Positions 1 through 5,910 of a stretch of 7,240 bases of DNA are shown here, one piece after another; the first letter of the stretch is position 1; each line of letters starts with the position of its first letter. Origin of the DNA: Deltaproteobacteria bacterium (lineage in GTDB: Bacteria > Desulfobacterota > Desulfuromonadia > Desulfuromonadales > Geothermobacteraceae); assembly GCA_003695205.1 (NCBI GenBank), contig RFIO01000529.1, forward strand, positions 1-7,240. The letters are read 5' to 3'. A program made the position numbers and the translations under genes. A model generated the notes under the pieces. The model ran no database searches. It worked only from the letters and a program-made list of their open reading frames with translations, and had not been told where the DNA came from.

Positions 1-441
1 CCGGGTCGCGCGAACGTTGACCAGGATCATCTGGTCGGTGTCGACGGCATTGGTGCCGTCACCGTCGTTATTGTCGCGCACGTAGACGTTCAGCCCCAGG
101 TTGGGATCACCGGAAAAGTTTGCCGGCACCAGGTCATCGACCTCGAGAAACAGATCGGGGTTGGTGTCGGGATTGGTTGCCGGCCCGCTGTAGTTGGGAT
201 CGCTGTCGGGGTCGAGGTAGTACTGCCAGAACTGGCTCGCCTTGTAGTTGTCGTTGAGCACCATGCGGGCGTATTCCAGCCCGGCGTTGGCCCCCTGGTA
301 GGTCACGGCCTTGCTGCGCACCGAGGTGCTGTTGGTGGTGGAACGCAGCACCTTGTAGGCCACCAGGGTGACGATGGCCATGATGCAGCCGGTCATCATG
401 ATGACCGTGATCAGAGCGACCCCGCGATCATTTCGTAACAT
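1..441 (-). CDS. pilX: PilX-like type IV pilus minor pilin (partial, C-terminus beyond left edge)
   Basis: An open frame of 147 codons runs from an ATG at 441 off the left edge, so the C-terminus is missing. The N-terminus is a short basic leader (MLRNDRG) followed by a hydrophobic helix of about 22 residues (VALITVIMMTGCIMAIVTLVAY). This is the G-x-A-L pattern of the PilX N-terminal domain, with likely prepilin peptidase cleavage after Gly7. Position +5 of the mature protein is Thr12 rather than Glu, as in GspK/PilX-type tip pilins. The remainder is soluble and rich in Asp, Asn and Pro, with an acidic stretch near residues 123-137. In known type IV pili PilX acts with PilV, PilW and PilY1 at the pilus tip to prime assembly. 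The start overlaps the end of the pilW-like gene by 14 bp, and a Shine-Dalgarno match GAGGTG lies at 449-454, so translation is probably coupled. The PilX name rests on the N-terminus and gene order. Confidence 0.75.
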   Translation of the reverse strand, partial: MLRNDRGVALITVIMMTGCIMAIVTLVAYKVLRSTTNSTSVRSKAVTYQGANAGLEYARMVLNDNYKASQFWQYYLDPDSDPNYSGPATNPDTNPDLFLEVDDLVPANFSGDPNLGLNVYVRDNNDGDGTNAVDTDQMILVNVRATR

Positions 442-1537
442 AGTTCTTCACCTCGACTTCACCGACAACCACCACCCGGCGGAAGTTGTCGTTGTAGGGC
501 CCGTAGGTGTTGGCCGCGACGTTCGGCCCCATCTGGGGGGAATAGTCGGTGGTATCGGTCCGGTCCTTGTCCACGGCCAGGGAACGAACCAGCAGGTAGA
601 AACGCACCGCGCGGATATCCTCGGTACCGGCCCCGGCGGCGACCGGATCATCAACCCAGTTGCCGTCGACCAGGTACTGGAACTGCAGGCCGTCGACCTG
701 GCGATCGATGATCTCGTTCTGGTTCTGGTCGGACAGGCGCAGCTGGTTCTCCCCGCCTGAGGCGACGATGCTGATCTGGCGCGCCCGCACGGGGAAGACC
801 TCGGTCCCCTGGGGGACATCGTCCCTGAGGGTCTCCTGCAGTGACAGGGTCACCAGACGGGTATCGTAGGTCTCTTCGCAGGTTCCGGCCGGGGGAGTGG
901 GATCCGGGTTGGACTTGGCGGCAAAGGTTCCGCCGATATTGACCCCTTCGTTGGCGTCGTCGTAGAGCCGATAGACCCGCTTCTGGTTGCCGAAGCTCAC
1001 CAGGTCGTAGACGGTGCCGGCTCGCAAACCGATACGCCCTCTAATGTCATCATGACTAAGGGGACTACCATCTGGGTTTTCGAAAGCGGTATTGGCAGCG
1101 CAAATTTCTACCGTCGGCGGTACGGAGCCGCTGTTGTAGTTGTTGACGAACAGGGGCGGGAATGCCGACTCCCCCTTGATAATGGTAATCTGGTCATCGC
1201 CGTTGTCGCTGTTGCTCACGGCGATGGATGTCTGGTAGGTGTTGGCGCCGATGGTCAGGGGGGTGGAGAAGTTCCGGCCGACCATGTAACCGGCCATCTT
1301 GATTTCGTCGGCGACGAAGGACTTGATGCGCTCGGCCCGGTCGAGAAGGTCGTTCTTGCTGATCTCCGCCAGCCCCTGGCGCTGGAAATTCCAGAAAGAC
1401 GGGAACATGAACGCCGCCAGAATGGCCATGACGCCCAGGGTGATCAGCACCTCGACCAGGCTGAAGCCGGACTGCCCGGTTCCGCGGCAAGGACGGGACG
1501 ATTCGACTCTATTCGATGACGATGGTATCGACGGCAT
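428..1537 (-). CDS. pilW: PilW-like type IV pilus minor pilin
   Basis: A 369-residue prepilin. The leader is 24 residues, long for a type IVa pilin, and ends in Gly24. The mature protein starts Phe25 and carries Glu29 at +5 (FSLVE), followed by a hydrophobic helix to about residue 48, so it is a substrate of the PilD prepilin peptidase. The long C-terminal part contains the PilW-type segment near residues 285-320 (VDGLQFQYLVDGNWVDD, then a DIRAVRFYLLVRS stretch). Length suits PilW and is too long for a major pilin. Known role: minor pilin of the tip complex. The start at 1537 overlaps the pilV-like gene by 29 bp, and no alternative start lies between it and the cleavage site. An SD-like GAGGACAGG lies upstream inside the preceding gene. 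Codons around 1022-1130 are AT-richer than the rest of the gene. Confidence 0.85.
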   Translation of the reverse strand: MPSIPSSSNRVESSRPCRGTGQSGFSLVEVLITLGVMAILAAFMFPSFWNFQRQGLAEISKNDLLDRAERIKSFVADEIKMAGYMVGRNFSTPLTIGANTYQTSIAVSNSDNGDDQITIIKGESAFPPLFVNNYNSGSVPPTVEICAANTAFENPDGSPLSHDDIRGRIGLRAGTVYDLVSFGNQKRVYRLYDDANEGVNIGGTFAAKSNPDPTPPAGTCEETYDTRLVTLSLQETLRDDVPQGTEVFPVRARQISIVASGGENQLRLSDQNQNEIIDRQVDGLQFQYLVDGNWVDDPVAAGAGTEDIRAVRFYLLVRSLAVDKDRTDTTDYSPQMGPNVAANTYGPYNDNFRRVVVVGEVEVKNYVTK

Positions 1538-1922
1538 AGCTGTAGGCCTGTCCTCTGTAATTCCAGTTGACGCTCACTTCGCAATCGAATCGCCGGTCTG
1601 CCACCACCTGGGTGCAGTCGATGGCGTAGTTGAACCGGGGGTCGACGGTATCCGCGGTCGTACCGACATCGGGCACGTTCATGGCCGCGGTACTGTTGGG
1701 CCGCCAGTCCTGGCTGTGCAGCCACTCGATCCAGCGGTCGGCGATCCTGATGGCCTCGTTGCGCATGGCATTGCGCTGGTTGACATGCATGTTGGTGATC
1801 ATCAGGGGCAGCGCTCCAAGGGAAACGATCAGGAAAATCCCCATGGCGATCAGCAGTTCGACCAGGGTGAACCCCGATGCTGAGCTTATCGGATGTGAAC
1901 CTGAACCGGTTGTCTCGGCCAT
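1509..1922 (-). CDS. pilV: PilV-like type IV pilus minor pilin
   Basis: A 137-residue prepilin and the first gene of the pilin operon. A 17-residue leader ends in Gly17. The mature N-terminus FTLVE has Phe18 at +1 and Glu22 at +5, and a hydrophobic helix runs to about residue 42 (LLIAMGIFLIVSLGALPLMI). Two cysteines in the C-terminal half (CTQ and FDCEV) could form the usual C-terminal disulfide. It would be processed by PilD and inserted in the inner membrane before incorporation at the pilus tip. The start at 1922 has a strong SD, GAGGTGA at 1927-1933, and lies about 40 bases downstream of the predicted sigma-54 transcription start. PilV is the best name from size and position upstream of pilW; a FimT/FimU-like or generic prepilin annotation is possible. 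Confidence 0.75.
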   Translation of the reverse strand: MAETTGSGSHPISSASGFTLVELLIAMGIFLIVSLGALPLMITNMHVNQRNAMRNEAIRIADRWIEWLHSQDWRPNSTAAMNVPDVGTTADTVDPRFNYAIDCTQVVADRRFDCEVSVNWNYRGQAYSYAVDTIVIE

Positions 1923-1926
1923 CTTC

Positions 1927-1933
1927 TCACCTC
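1927..1933 (-). promoter_or_regulatory. Ribosome binding site of the pilV-like gene
   Basis: On the minus strand GAGGTGA lies four bases before the ATG at 1922. This is the strongest SD in the pilin operon and fixes this start. Confidence 0.7.
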
Positions 1934-1942
1934 GTCCTCGAC

Positions 1943-1957
1943 GCGGGACTGACCCGC
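1943..1957 (-). other. Small GC-rich hairpin in the pilin mRNA leader
   Basis: GCGGG-TCAGT-CCCGC on the minus strand gives a perfect 5-bp GC stem with a 5-base loop. It lies between the predicted sigma-54 start (about 1961) and the SD at 1927-1933. It could stabilise the 5' end or modulate access to the leader. It is short enough to be chance. Confidence 0.3.
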
Positions 1958-1971
1958 CTGGCTGTCTTTAA

Positions 1972-1987
1972 AGCAAGTTTCACACCA
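1972..1987 (-). promoter_or_regulatory. Predicted sigma-54 (-24/-12) promoter of the pilV-W-X operon
   Basis: The minus strand reads TGGTGTG-AAAC-TTGCT. The -24 GG and -12 GC are separated by exactly ten bases. TGG, the G at position 7 and all of TTGCT match the consensus TGGCACG-N4-TTGCW; only the CAC in the middle differs. The predicted start is near 1961, leaving a leader of about 39 bases before the pilV-like ATG. The gene immediately upstream encodes a sigma-54 activator, which strongly supports the call. Sigma-54 control of pilin genes through PilR is established in Pseudomonas and other bacteria; its use here is inferred. Confidence 0.7.
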
Positions 1988-2055
1988 CCGACATCAGTAC
2001 CATAACTACCTGACAATTCATAGAACATGATAGGGAGCCTTCTCACCCGGCCGAC

Positions 2056-2094
2056 AAGGAATGCAAAGTTTGCACAGCGCGTTATGCATTCTTT
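2056..2094. repeat. Overlapping inverted repeats around the stop codon of the response regulator gene
   Basis: Two inverted repeats share bases. TGCAAA-g-TTTGCA (2062-2074) is a perfect palindrome around one central base. GAATGCA (2059-2065) pairs perfectly with TGCATTC (2085-2091), enclosing the TAA stop at 2082-2084, and A/T pairs extend the arms after one imperfect position. Only one of the two stems can form at a time. On the minus strand no U-tract follows, so it is a poor intrinsic terminator for the regulator gene. It could be a weak attenuator, an operator or chance. Confidence 0.35.
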
Positions 2095-3437
2095 TCCTGT
2101 TCATCCAGCTGATAGTCCTTGATCTTGTACATCAGGGCACGGAGGCTGATTTCCAGCAGTTCCGCGGCTTTCGTCCGGTTGCCGCCGGTTGCGCGCAGGG
2201 CCTTGGCGATATACTCCTTTTCGAGCCTGGCCATGGCCTTCTTCAGGGAAAAGTCGTCCTCCGTATCCCGCCGGCTGCGCCGCATCTCCCAGGGCAGGTC
2301 CTCCCGGCGCAGGATATTGGACCGGCAGAAAATGAGGGTCTTGGCCATGAAGTTCTCCAGTTCGCGCACGTTCCCCGGCCAATCATAGCTGCTGAGCAGG
2401 GTGGCCGCCTCTTCGGCAAGACGCGGCGCCGGTCTTCCTTCGCGCGCGGCATGGAGAGCCAGGAAATGTTCGGCCAGCAGGGGCACATCGTCAAGCCGCT
2501 GCCGCAGGGGCGGCAGATTCAGTTCGACCACCGCCAGGCGGTAGTAGAGGTCCTGTCGAAAACGCCCCTCGGCGACCGCCCTGGCCAGATCGGCTCCGGT
2601 CGCGGCGATGACCCGAACGTCAACCTTGCGGGACCGGGTATCACCGACGGGTCGCACCTCTTTCTCCTGCAGTACCCTGAGGAGTTTAGGCTGCAGTTCC
2701 AGCGGCATCTCGCCAATTTCATCAAGGAACAGGGTGCCGCCGTCCGCAGCTCGAAACAGTCCCTCCCGGGAGCGGTCGGCGCCGGTAAAGGCTCCCCGGA
2801 CATGTCCGAACAGTTCACTCTCAAGAAGGTTGGCAGCCAGGGCACTGCAGTTGACGGCAACAAAGGGTTTGTCCGCCCTTTCCCCGCGCTGGTGCAGCGC
2901 CCGGGCGACCAGTTCCTTGCCGGTGCCCGTCTCCCCGAGAATCAGGGCCGGGCTGTCGCTCCGGGCAACCCGGTCGACCAGGGACATCAGTTCACTCATC
3001 GCCCGGCTGCGGTAGACGATCTCGCGCTCACCGGACAAATTCAAACGCGCCCTGAGGCTGGCATTTTCCCGTAGCAGGTTGAGCCTTTCCTCGGCCTTGC
3101 GCAGGGTCAGCACCACTTCGTCTGTCTTGAAAGGCTTGGAAATATAATCGTAGGCGCCCTTCTTCAGACATTCGACAGCGGTCTCGACGCTGCCGTAGGC
3201 ACTCATCATGATAACGGTGGTGTTCATCGCGTCCGCCCTGAGCGCGTCGAGAAAACCCAGACCGTCCATGTCCGGCATGCGGATGTCACACAACACCAGC
3301 GGAAACAGCTCGCCACGAAGCAGGTCGAGGGCGCGCGCGGCGGATTCGGCTTCAGCTACCTCGTAGCCGGCCTTGCCAAGAACCATGCGCAGCATGGTGC
3401 GCATCCCCTGGTCGTCATCGATGACCAGTACCCGCAT
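2082..3437 (-). CDS. Sigma-54-dependent response regulator (NtrC/PilR type)
   Basis: 451 residues with the full three-domain NtrC layout. REC (about 1-115) has acidic Asp7/Asp8, phosphoacceptor Asp51 in CDIRMPD, Ser79 and Lys101. The AAA+ domain (about 140-370) has Walker A GETGTGKE at 168-175, the sigma-54 contact loop GAFTGA at 215-220, Walker B GTLFLDE at 234-240, an arginine-finger region FRQDLYYRL near 293-301 and sensor II WPGNVREL at 353-360. A Fis-type HTH (about 405-442) contains GGNRTKAAELLEIS. No key residue is missing. The protein should bind an upstream enhancer and remodel sigma-54 polymerase after phosphorylation. Its ATG overlaps the kinase stop by one base (TGATG) with an SD GAGGAAGG just before, so the two are translationally coupled. 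The nearest candidate target is the pilin operon, whose -24/-12 promoter begins about 95 bp beyond its stop. I call it PilR-like by context only. Confidence 0.93.
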   Translation of the reverse strand: MRVLVIDDDQGMRTMLRMVLGKAGYEVAEAESAARALDLLRGELFPLVLCDIRMPDMDGLGFLDALRADAMNTTVIMMSAYGSVETAVECLKKGAYDYISKPFKTDEVVLTLRKAEERLNLLRENASLRARLNLSGEREIVYRSRAMSELMSLVDRVARSDSPALILGETGTGKELVARALHQRGERADKPFVAVNCSALAANLLESELFGHVRGAFTGADRSREGLFRAADGGTLFLDEIGEMPLELQPKLLRVLQEKEVRPVGDTRSRKVDVRVIAATGADLARAVAEGRFRQDLYYRLAVVELNLPPLRQRLDDVPLLAEHFLALHAAREGRPAPRLAEEAATLLSSYDWPGNVRELENFMAKTLIFCRSNILRREDLPWEMRRSRRDTEDDFSLKKAMARLEKEYIAKALRATGGNRTKAAELLEISLRALMYKIKDYQLDEQEKNA

Positions 3438-4963
3438 CAGCCTTCCTCCTCGGTCAGAAGCGGCAGCAGAACGGAAAAAGTACTGCCTTTGCCAGGTTCA
3501 CTGTCGATATCGATCCTGCCGTCGCAGTCTTCGACAATACGATGGCAGATGCTCAGCCCCAGGCCCCAGCCCTGACCGGGCTGCTTGGTCGTGTAGAAGG
3601 GATCAAACACCTTGTCCAGGTTTTCCGCCGAAATGCCTCGACCCGTGTCCTGAATATCGGTTCGCACCCAGCTGCCCGTTGCCGCCACCCGGACACGAAT
3701 CTTGCCGGCTTCGCCGCAGGCATCACGGGCGTTGAGCAGCAGATTGACCAGAACCTGCTGCAGGCGGGAGGCCGGACAGCCCGTCATCAGCGCCGTCTCC
3801 GGTAATTCGGCCTCGATCGCGACCTGTCTGAAGGCGCCCTGGTGTTCCAGCAACTCCAGAGTCTGTCGAACGACATCAACGGCATCGCAAGCCTGCTCGC
3901 CGCTGTCGGGCCTGGCAAACTCCAGCAGTTCTCGAAGCAATCGGTCGATGCGCTCGGTTTCTGCCTGGGCGAAACCGACCACCTCGGCCAGCTGCCTCCT
4001 GTCCCGCAATTCCGTCGCCAGCAGTTCAAGGTAGCCGGAAATGGCGCCCAGGGGGTTACCTATTTCGTGGGCCATGCCGGCCGCGAGGTGCCCCACTGAA
4101 GCCATGCGCTCGGAACGCACCAGGGCAGCCTGGGCCTGCTCCGTCCGCGCCCGGGATTCAGCCAGGGCGGCCATCATGGCGTTGTAACTGTCAGCCAGCC
4201 GAATAAGTTCTCTCGGGCCATCGACCCGCACAGGGGTCGCGGATATCTGGTCGGGAGAAAAATTGTCCAGGTCCGCCTCGAGAACCCTCAGCGGCCTGAC
4301 AATTCTGCGCTCAAGCAGCAGGGAAAGGACCGCAATCCCGGCCAGTCCGTAAAGAGCCGCGACCAGAAACACGAAACCACTCAGACCCCGCACCATGGCC
4401 CGCACGGAATCAAGAGACACACTCACCTGCAGCCAGGCCCCCTGCCGAGCATCCGCCGCCAGCGACACCGCGACATCGAGGGTTGCGGGGCCCTCAGGCG
4501 AAAGGAAATCCCTCCAGGGCGCGTAGCGCCGGCGCACCGAAGGTGTGTCGCCCTGTGGCGCGACCCTCATACGGTCGACAAATCCGGTACCGGCCAGGCG
4601 CAGGCCCTCGGAGGTTACGATTTCCCAACCGAGAAGCCCATCCCAGTCACGCCATTGGCGACGCAGCAGATCGGCCAACCGACCACCCATCGCGGGTGGT
4701 CCCCCCGAGGCCCCGATCAGATCACTCGCCTGCCGACCCGCGGTCCGGGCAAGGTCCGCAACCTGCTGCTGCCTTTGTTCAAGCAGCAGGCGTTCAACGG
4801 TATCGACCACGAGGACACCCGCCAGCAGTACCGCCGGCAGGACCGCCAGGCACAGCAGCAGCAGCACCTCCCTGCGAACGCCGGGGCGGGTGCGGATACC
4901 GCGCCCCTTTTCTGCGGTCACCGGGTCGACAGCAAGGGTTGTCTTGACTTCAGCACCGCCCAT
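3437..4963 (-). CDS. Two-transmembrane sensor histidine kinase with HAMP domain
   Basis: 508 residues from the ATG at 4963. TM1 spans about 32-54, a periplasmic sensor region about 55-195 and TM2 about 196-217. HAMP follows (RRIVRPLRVLEADLD), then a short coiled linker. HisKA contains phosphoacceptor His299 in AGMAHEIGNP. The ATPase domain has the N box NLLLNARDA (407-415), G1 DTGRG (439-443), F box FDPFYTTK (453-460) and G2 GWGLGLS (465-471), so it looks fully active. It should autophosphorylate and pass phosphate to Asp51 of the overlapping regulator. The NtrB/ZraS-like catalytic core matches an NtrC-type partner, but canonical PilS has six transmembrane helices and no HAMP, so this is not a standard PilS. 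The periplasmic region is unrecognised and its ligand unknown. A TTG at 4981 would add six residues; neither start has a clear SD, and ATG is preferred. Confidence 0.9.
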   Translation of the reverse strand: MGGAEVKTTLAVDPVTAEKGRGIRTRPGVRREVLLLLCLAVLPAVLLAGVLVVDTVERLLLEQRQQQVADLARTAGRQASDLIGASGGPPAMGGRLADLLRRQWRDWDGLLGWEIVTSEGLRLAGTGFVDRMRVAPQGDTPSVRRRYAPWRDFLSPEGPATLDVAVSLAADARQGAWLQVSVSLDSVRAMVRGLSGFVFLVAALYGLAGIAVLSLLLERRIVRPLRVLEADLDNFSPDQISATPVRVDGPRELIRLADSYNAMMAALAESRARTEQAQAALVRSERMASVGHLAAGMAHEIGNPLGAISGYLELLATELRDRRQLAEVVGFAQAETERIDRLLRELLEFARPDSGEQACDAVDVVRQTLELLEHQGAFRQVAIEAELPETALMTGCPASRLQQVLVNLLLNARDACGEAGKIRVRVAATGSWVRTDIQDTGRGISAENLDKVFDPFYTTKQPGQGWGLGLSICHRIVEDCDGRIDIDSEPGKGSTFSVLLPLLTEEEG

Positions 4964-5038
4964 TACCGGCCAATCTAGCAAAAATCATGCAAATGCACAT
5001 AACAATTAATAAGCCCAGACTCAACTCAAAGGCGCAAT

Positions 5039-5066
5039 TTGCAAGCCACAAGCCGCGTGTTAAGAT
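5039..5066 (+). promoter_or_regulatory. Possible sigma-70 promoter of the ferredoxin cluster
   Basis: TTGCAA (5039-5044) is followed after 16 bases by TAAGAT (5061-5066), which is preceded by TG at 5058-5059 to make an extended -10. Each hexamer matches consensus at four of six positions. The start would be near 5073, giving a leader of about 46 bases. The surrounding 4982-5070 is the most AT-rich stretch in the window and must also hold the minus-strand promoter of the kinase, for which I found no convincing match. Confidence 0.4.
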
Positions 5067-5103
5067 GCTCAAGGGTCGCCTGTCCGACCCCAAACCTTCA
5101 TCC

Positions 5104-5108
5104 AGGAG
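5104..5108 (+). promoter_or_regulatory. Ribosome binding site that decides the ferredoxin start
   Basis: AGGAG ends ten bases before the ATG at 5119. The frame stays open upstream to 4987, but that extension has no SD, contains AT-rich intergenic-like sequence and would place non-family residues before the ferredoxin fold. Confidence 0.6.
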
Positions 5109-5118
5109 AACCTCTGTC

Positions 5119-5340
5119 ATGCCACGCACACCCGTCGTCGACCAGGAATGCTGTATCGGTTGTGAAGTCTGTACCCAGATCTGCCCGGAGGTCTTCCGGA
5201 TGGAGGGCGAAGAGGACGGGCACAGCCACGACCACCACGATCACAAATCGGAAGTCTACAACCCGACCGGCGCGCCGGAGGAGAAGATCGAACAGGCGAT
5301 GGACGCCTGTCCGGCGGCCTGCATCTACTGGGACGAGTGA
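5119..5340 (+). CDS. Small mono-cluster [4Fe-4S] ferredoxin with a histidine-rich loop
   Basis: 73 residues, acidic and soluble. The cluster motif is C12-x2-C15-x2-C18-x3-C22-P, with the distant ligand C64-P. By comparison with Desulfovibrio gigas ferredoxin, C12, C15, C18 and C64 would bind one [4Fe-4S] cluster. C22 is the non-ligand position that forms a disulfide there. C68 might be its partner here, and C11 is an extra cysteine. The second-cluster CxxC motif is absent, so a 2[4Fe-4S] type is excluded. Between the two halves lies EGEEDGHSHDHHDHK, with five His in eight residues (35-42), where related ferredoxins have a short turn. The loop could bind a divalent metal such as Ni or Zn. Redox partner is unknown: it would carry low-potential electrons in the cytoplasm. 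It is first in a cluster with a lipoprotein and DedA, and its TGA overlaps the next start. Confidence 0.92.
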   Translation: MPRTPVVDQECCIGCEVCTQICPEVFRMEGEEDGHSHDHHDHKSEVYNPTGAPEEKIEQAMDACPAACIYWDE

Positions 5341-5891
5341 CAGCGCGTACCACCAGCATGACCTTTCGCCTGGTTCTGGCAGGGATCTGTCTGCTGGGCC
5401 TGTGCGCCTGCGCCGGGACCGGAAAGGAAAGCGCCGACAAGTCATCCGGCCCGCGCAAACTGTACGTCGATGCCAACCTGGGCATCAGTGTCACGGTCGG
5501 GGGAGACTGGTCCCGCCGTTTCGTCTCCCCGCCACCCGGCGGGGACGGCAGCTACGCGGTACGCTGGCTGCTGGCGGCGGGTAAAGACCACCAGCCTGAC
5601 AGCCTGATCGAAGTGGCATTGCTGGCCCATCCGGCTCCCGCGGACATCGACAGTGCCCTGGACCTGGTGAAAAAACAGTGGCCGGCATTCGAGGCGACCG
5701 CCATCGATGACAGTCGAGCCCATCAGGTCGAACTGCTTGGGCACACGCGCCGGACCAGCCTGCTCGTCCGATTGATCAACCTGTCAGGAAAGACCTTTCA
5801 GCTGGCGCTGATTACTCCACCCGAACGCTTTGACAGTCTGAGACCGGCATTTGAAATGGTCAGCAACAGCCTGGTCCCTGTTCCGGACTGA
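5337..5891 (+). CDS. Putative lipoprotein of unknown function
   Basis: 184 residues if it starts at the GTG at 5337, which overlaps the ferredoxin stop as GTGA and suggests coupling. An in-frame ATG at 5358 would give 177 residues; neither has a strong SD (GGGA at 5330-5333 is close to the GTG). The N-terminus has a basic n-region, a hydrophobic core (LVLAGICLLGL) and a lipobox L-C-A-C with lipidated Cys25 (GTG numbering). The following residues are Ala-Gly rather than Asp, so outer-membrane sorting is plausible. The mature domain begins KLYVDANLGISVTVGGDW, an opening reminiscent of PsbP/DUF1795-like folds, and ends with a strand-rich region (SLLVRLINLSGKTFQLALI). That resemblance is weak and I do not recognise the family. 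There are no transmembrane segments beyond the signal and no catalytic motif. Confidence 0.82.
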   Translation: MTARTTSMTFRLVLAGICLLGLCACAGTGKESADKSSGPRKLYVDANLGISVTVGGDWSRRFVSPPPGGDGSYAVRWLLAAGKDHQPDSLIEVALLAHPAPADIDSALDLVKKQWPAFEATAIDDSRAHQVELLGHTRRTSLLVRLINLSGKTFQLALITPPERFDSLRPAFEMVSNSLVPVPD

Positions 5892-5910
5892 GTCACTGCG
5901 TACACAAATC

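Noticed and set aside
368..1883. Plus-strand open frames opposite the pilin genes (368-760, 1052-1519, 1299-1883).
   Set aside because: They are antisense to three pilin genes with clear prepilin signatures, and show no domain and no SD.
2061..3074. A 337-codon open frame on the plus strand opposite the response regulator gene.
   Set aside because: It is a GC-rich antisense shadow of an intact NtrC-type gene with all motifs. Its translation has no recognisable domain and no SD.
4483..5009. Several plus-strand open frames of 107-154 codons opposite the kinase N-terminus.
   Set aside because: They are rich in Arg, Pro and Ser as expected of antisense frames in high-GC DNA, and the kinase frame explains the region fully.
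5070..5098. A GG-N10-GC match on the minus strand upstream of the kinase, a possible second sigma-54 promoter.
   Set aside because: The -12 region lacks TTGC and the GG lies in a G-run, so the match is trivial in high-GC sequence.
4987..5118. N-terminal extension of the ferredoxin to an ATG at 4987.
   Set aside because: The extension has no SD, is encoded by AT-rich intergenic sequence containing the putative promoter, and is not part of the ferredoxin fold. AGGAG at 5104-5108 supports the 5119 start.
5851..5910. A longer DedA protein starting at a TTG at 5851.
   Set aside because: It would overlap the lipoprotein gene by 41 bp and add a 20-residue extension that DedA proteins lack.
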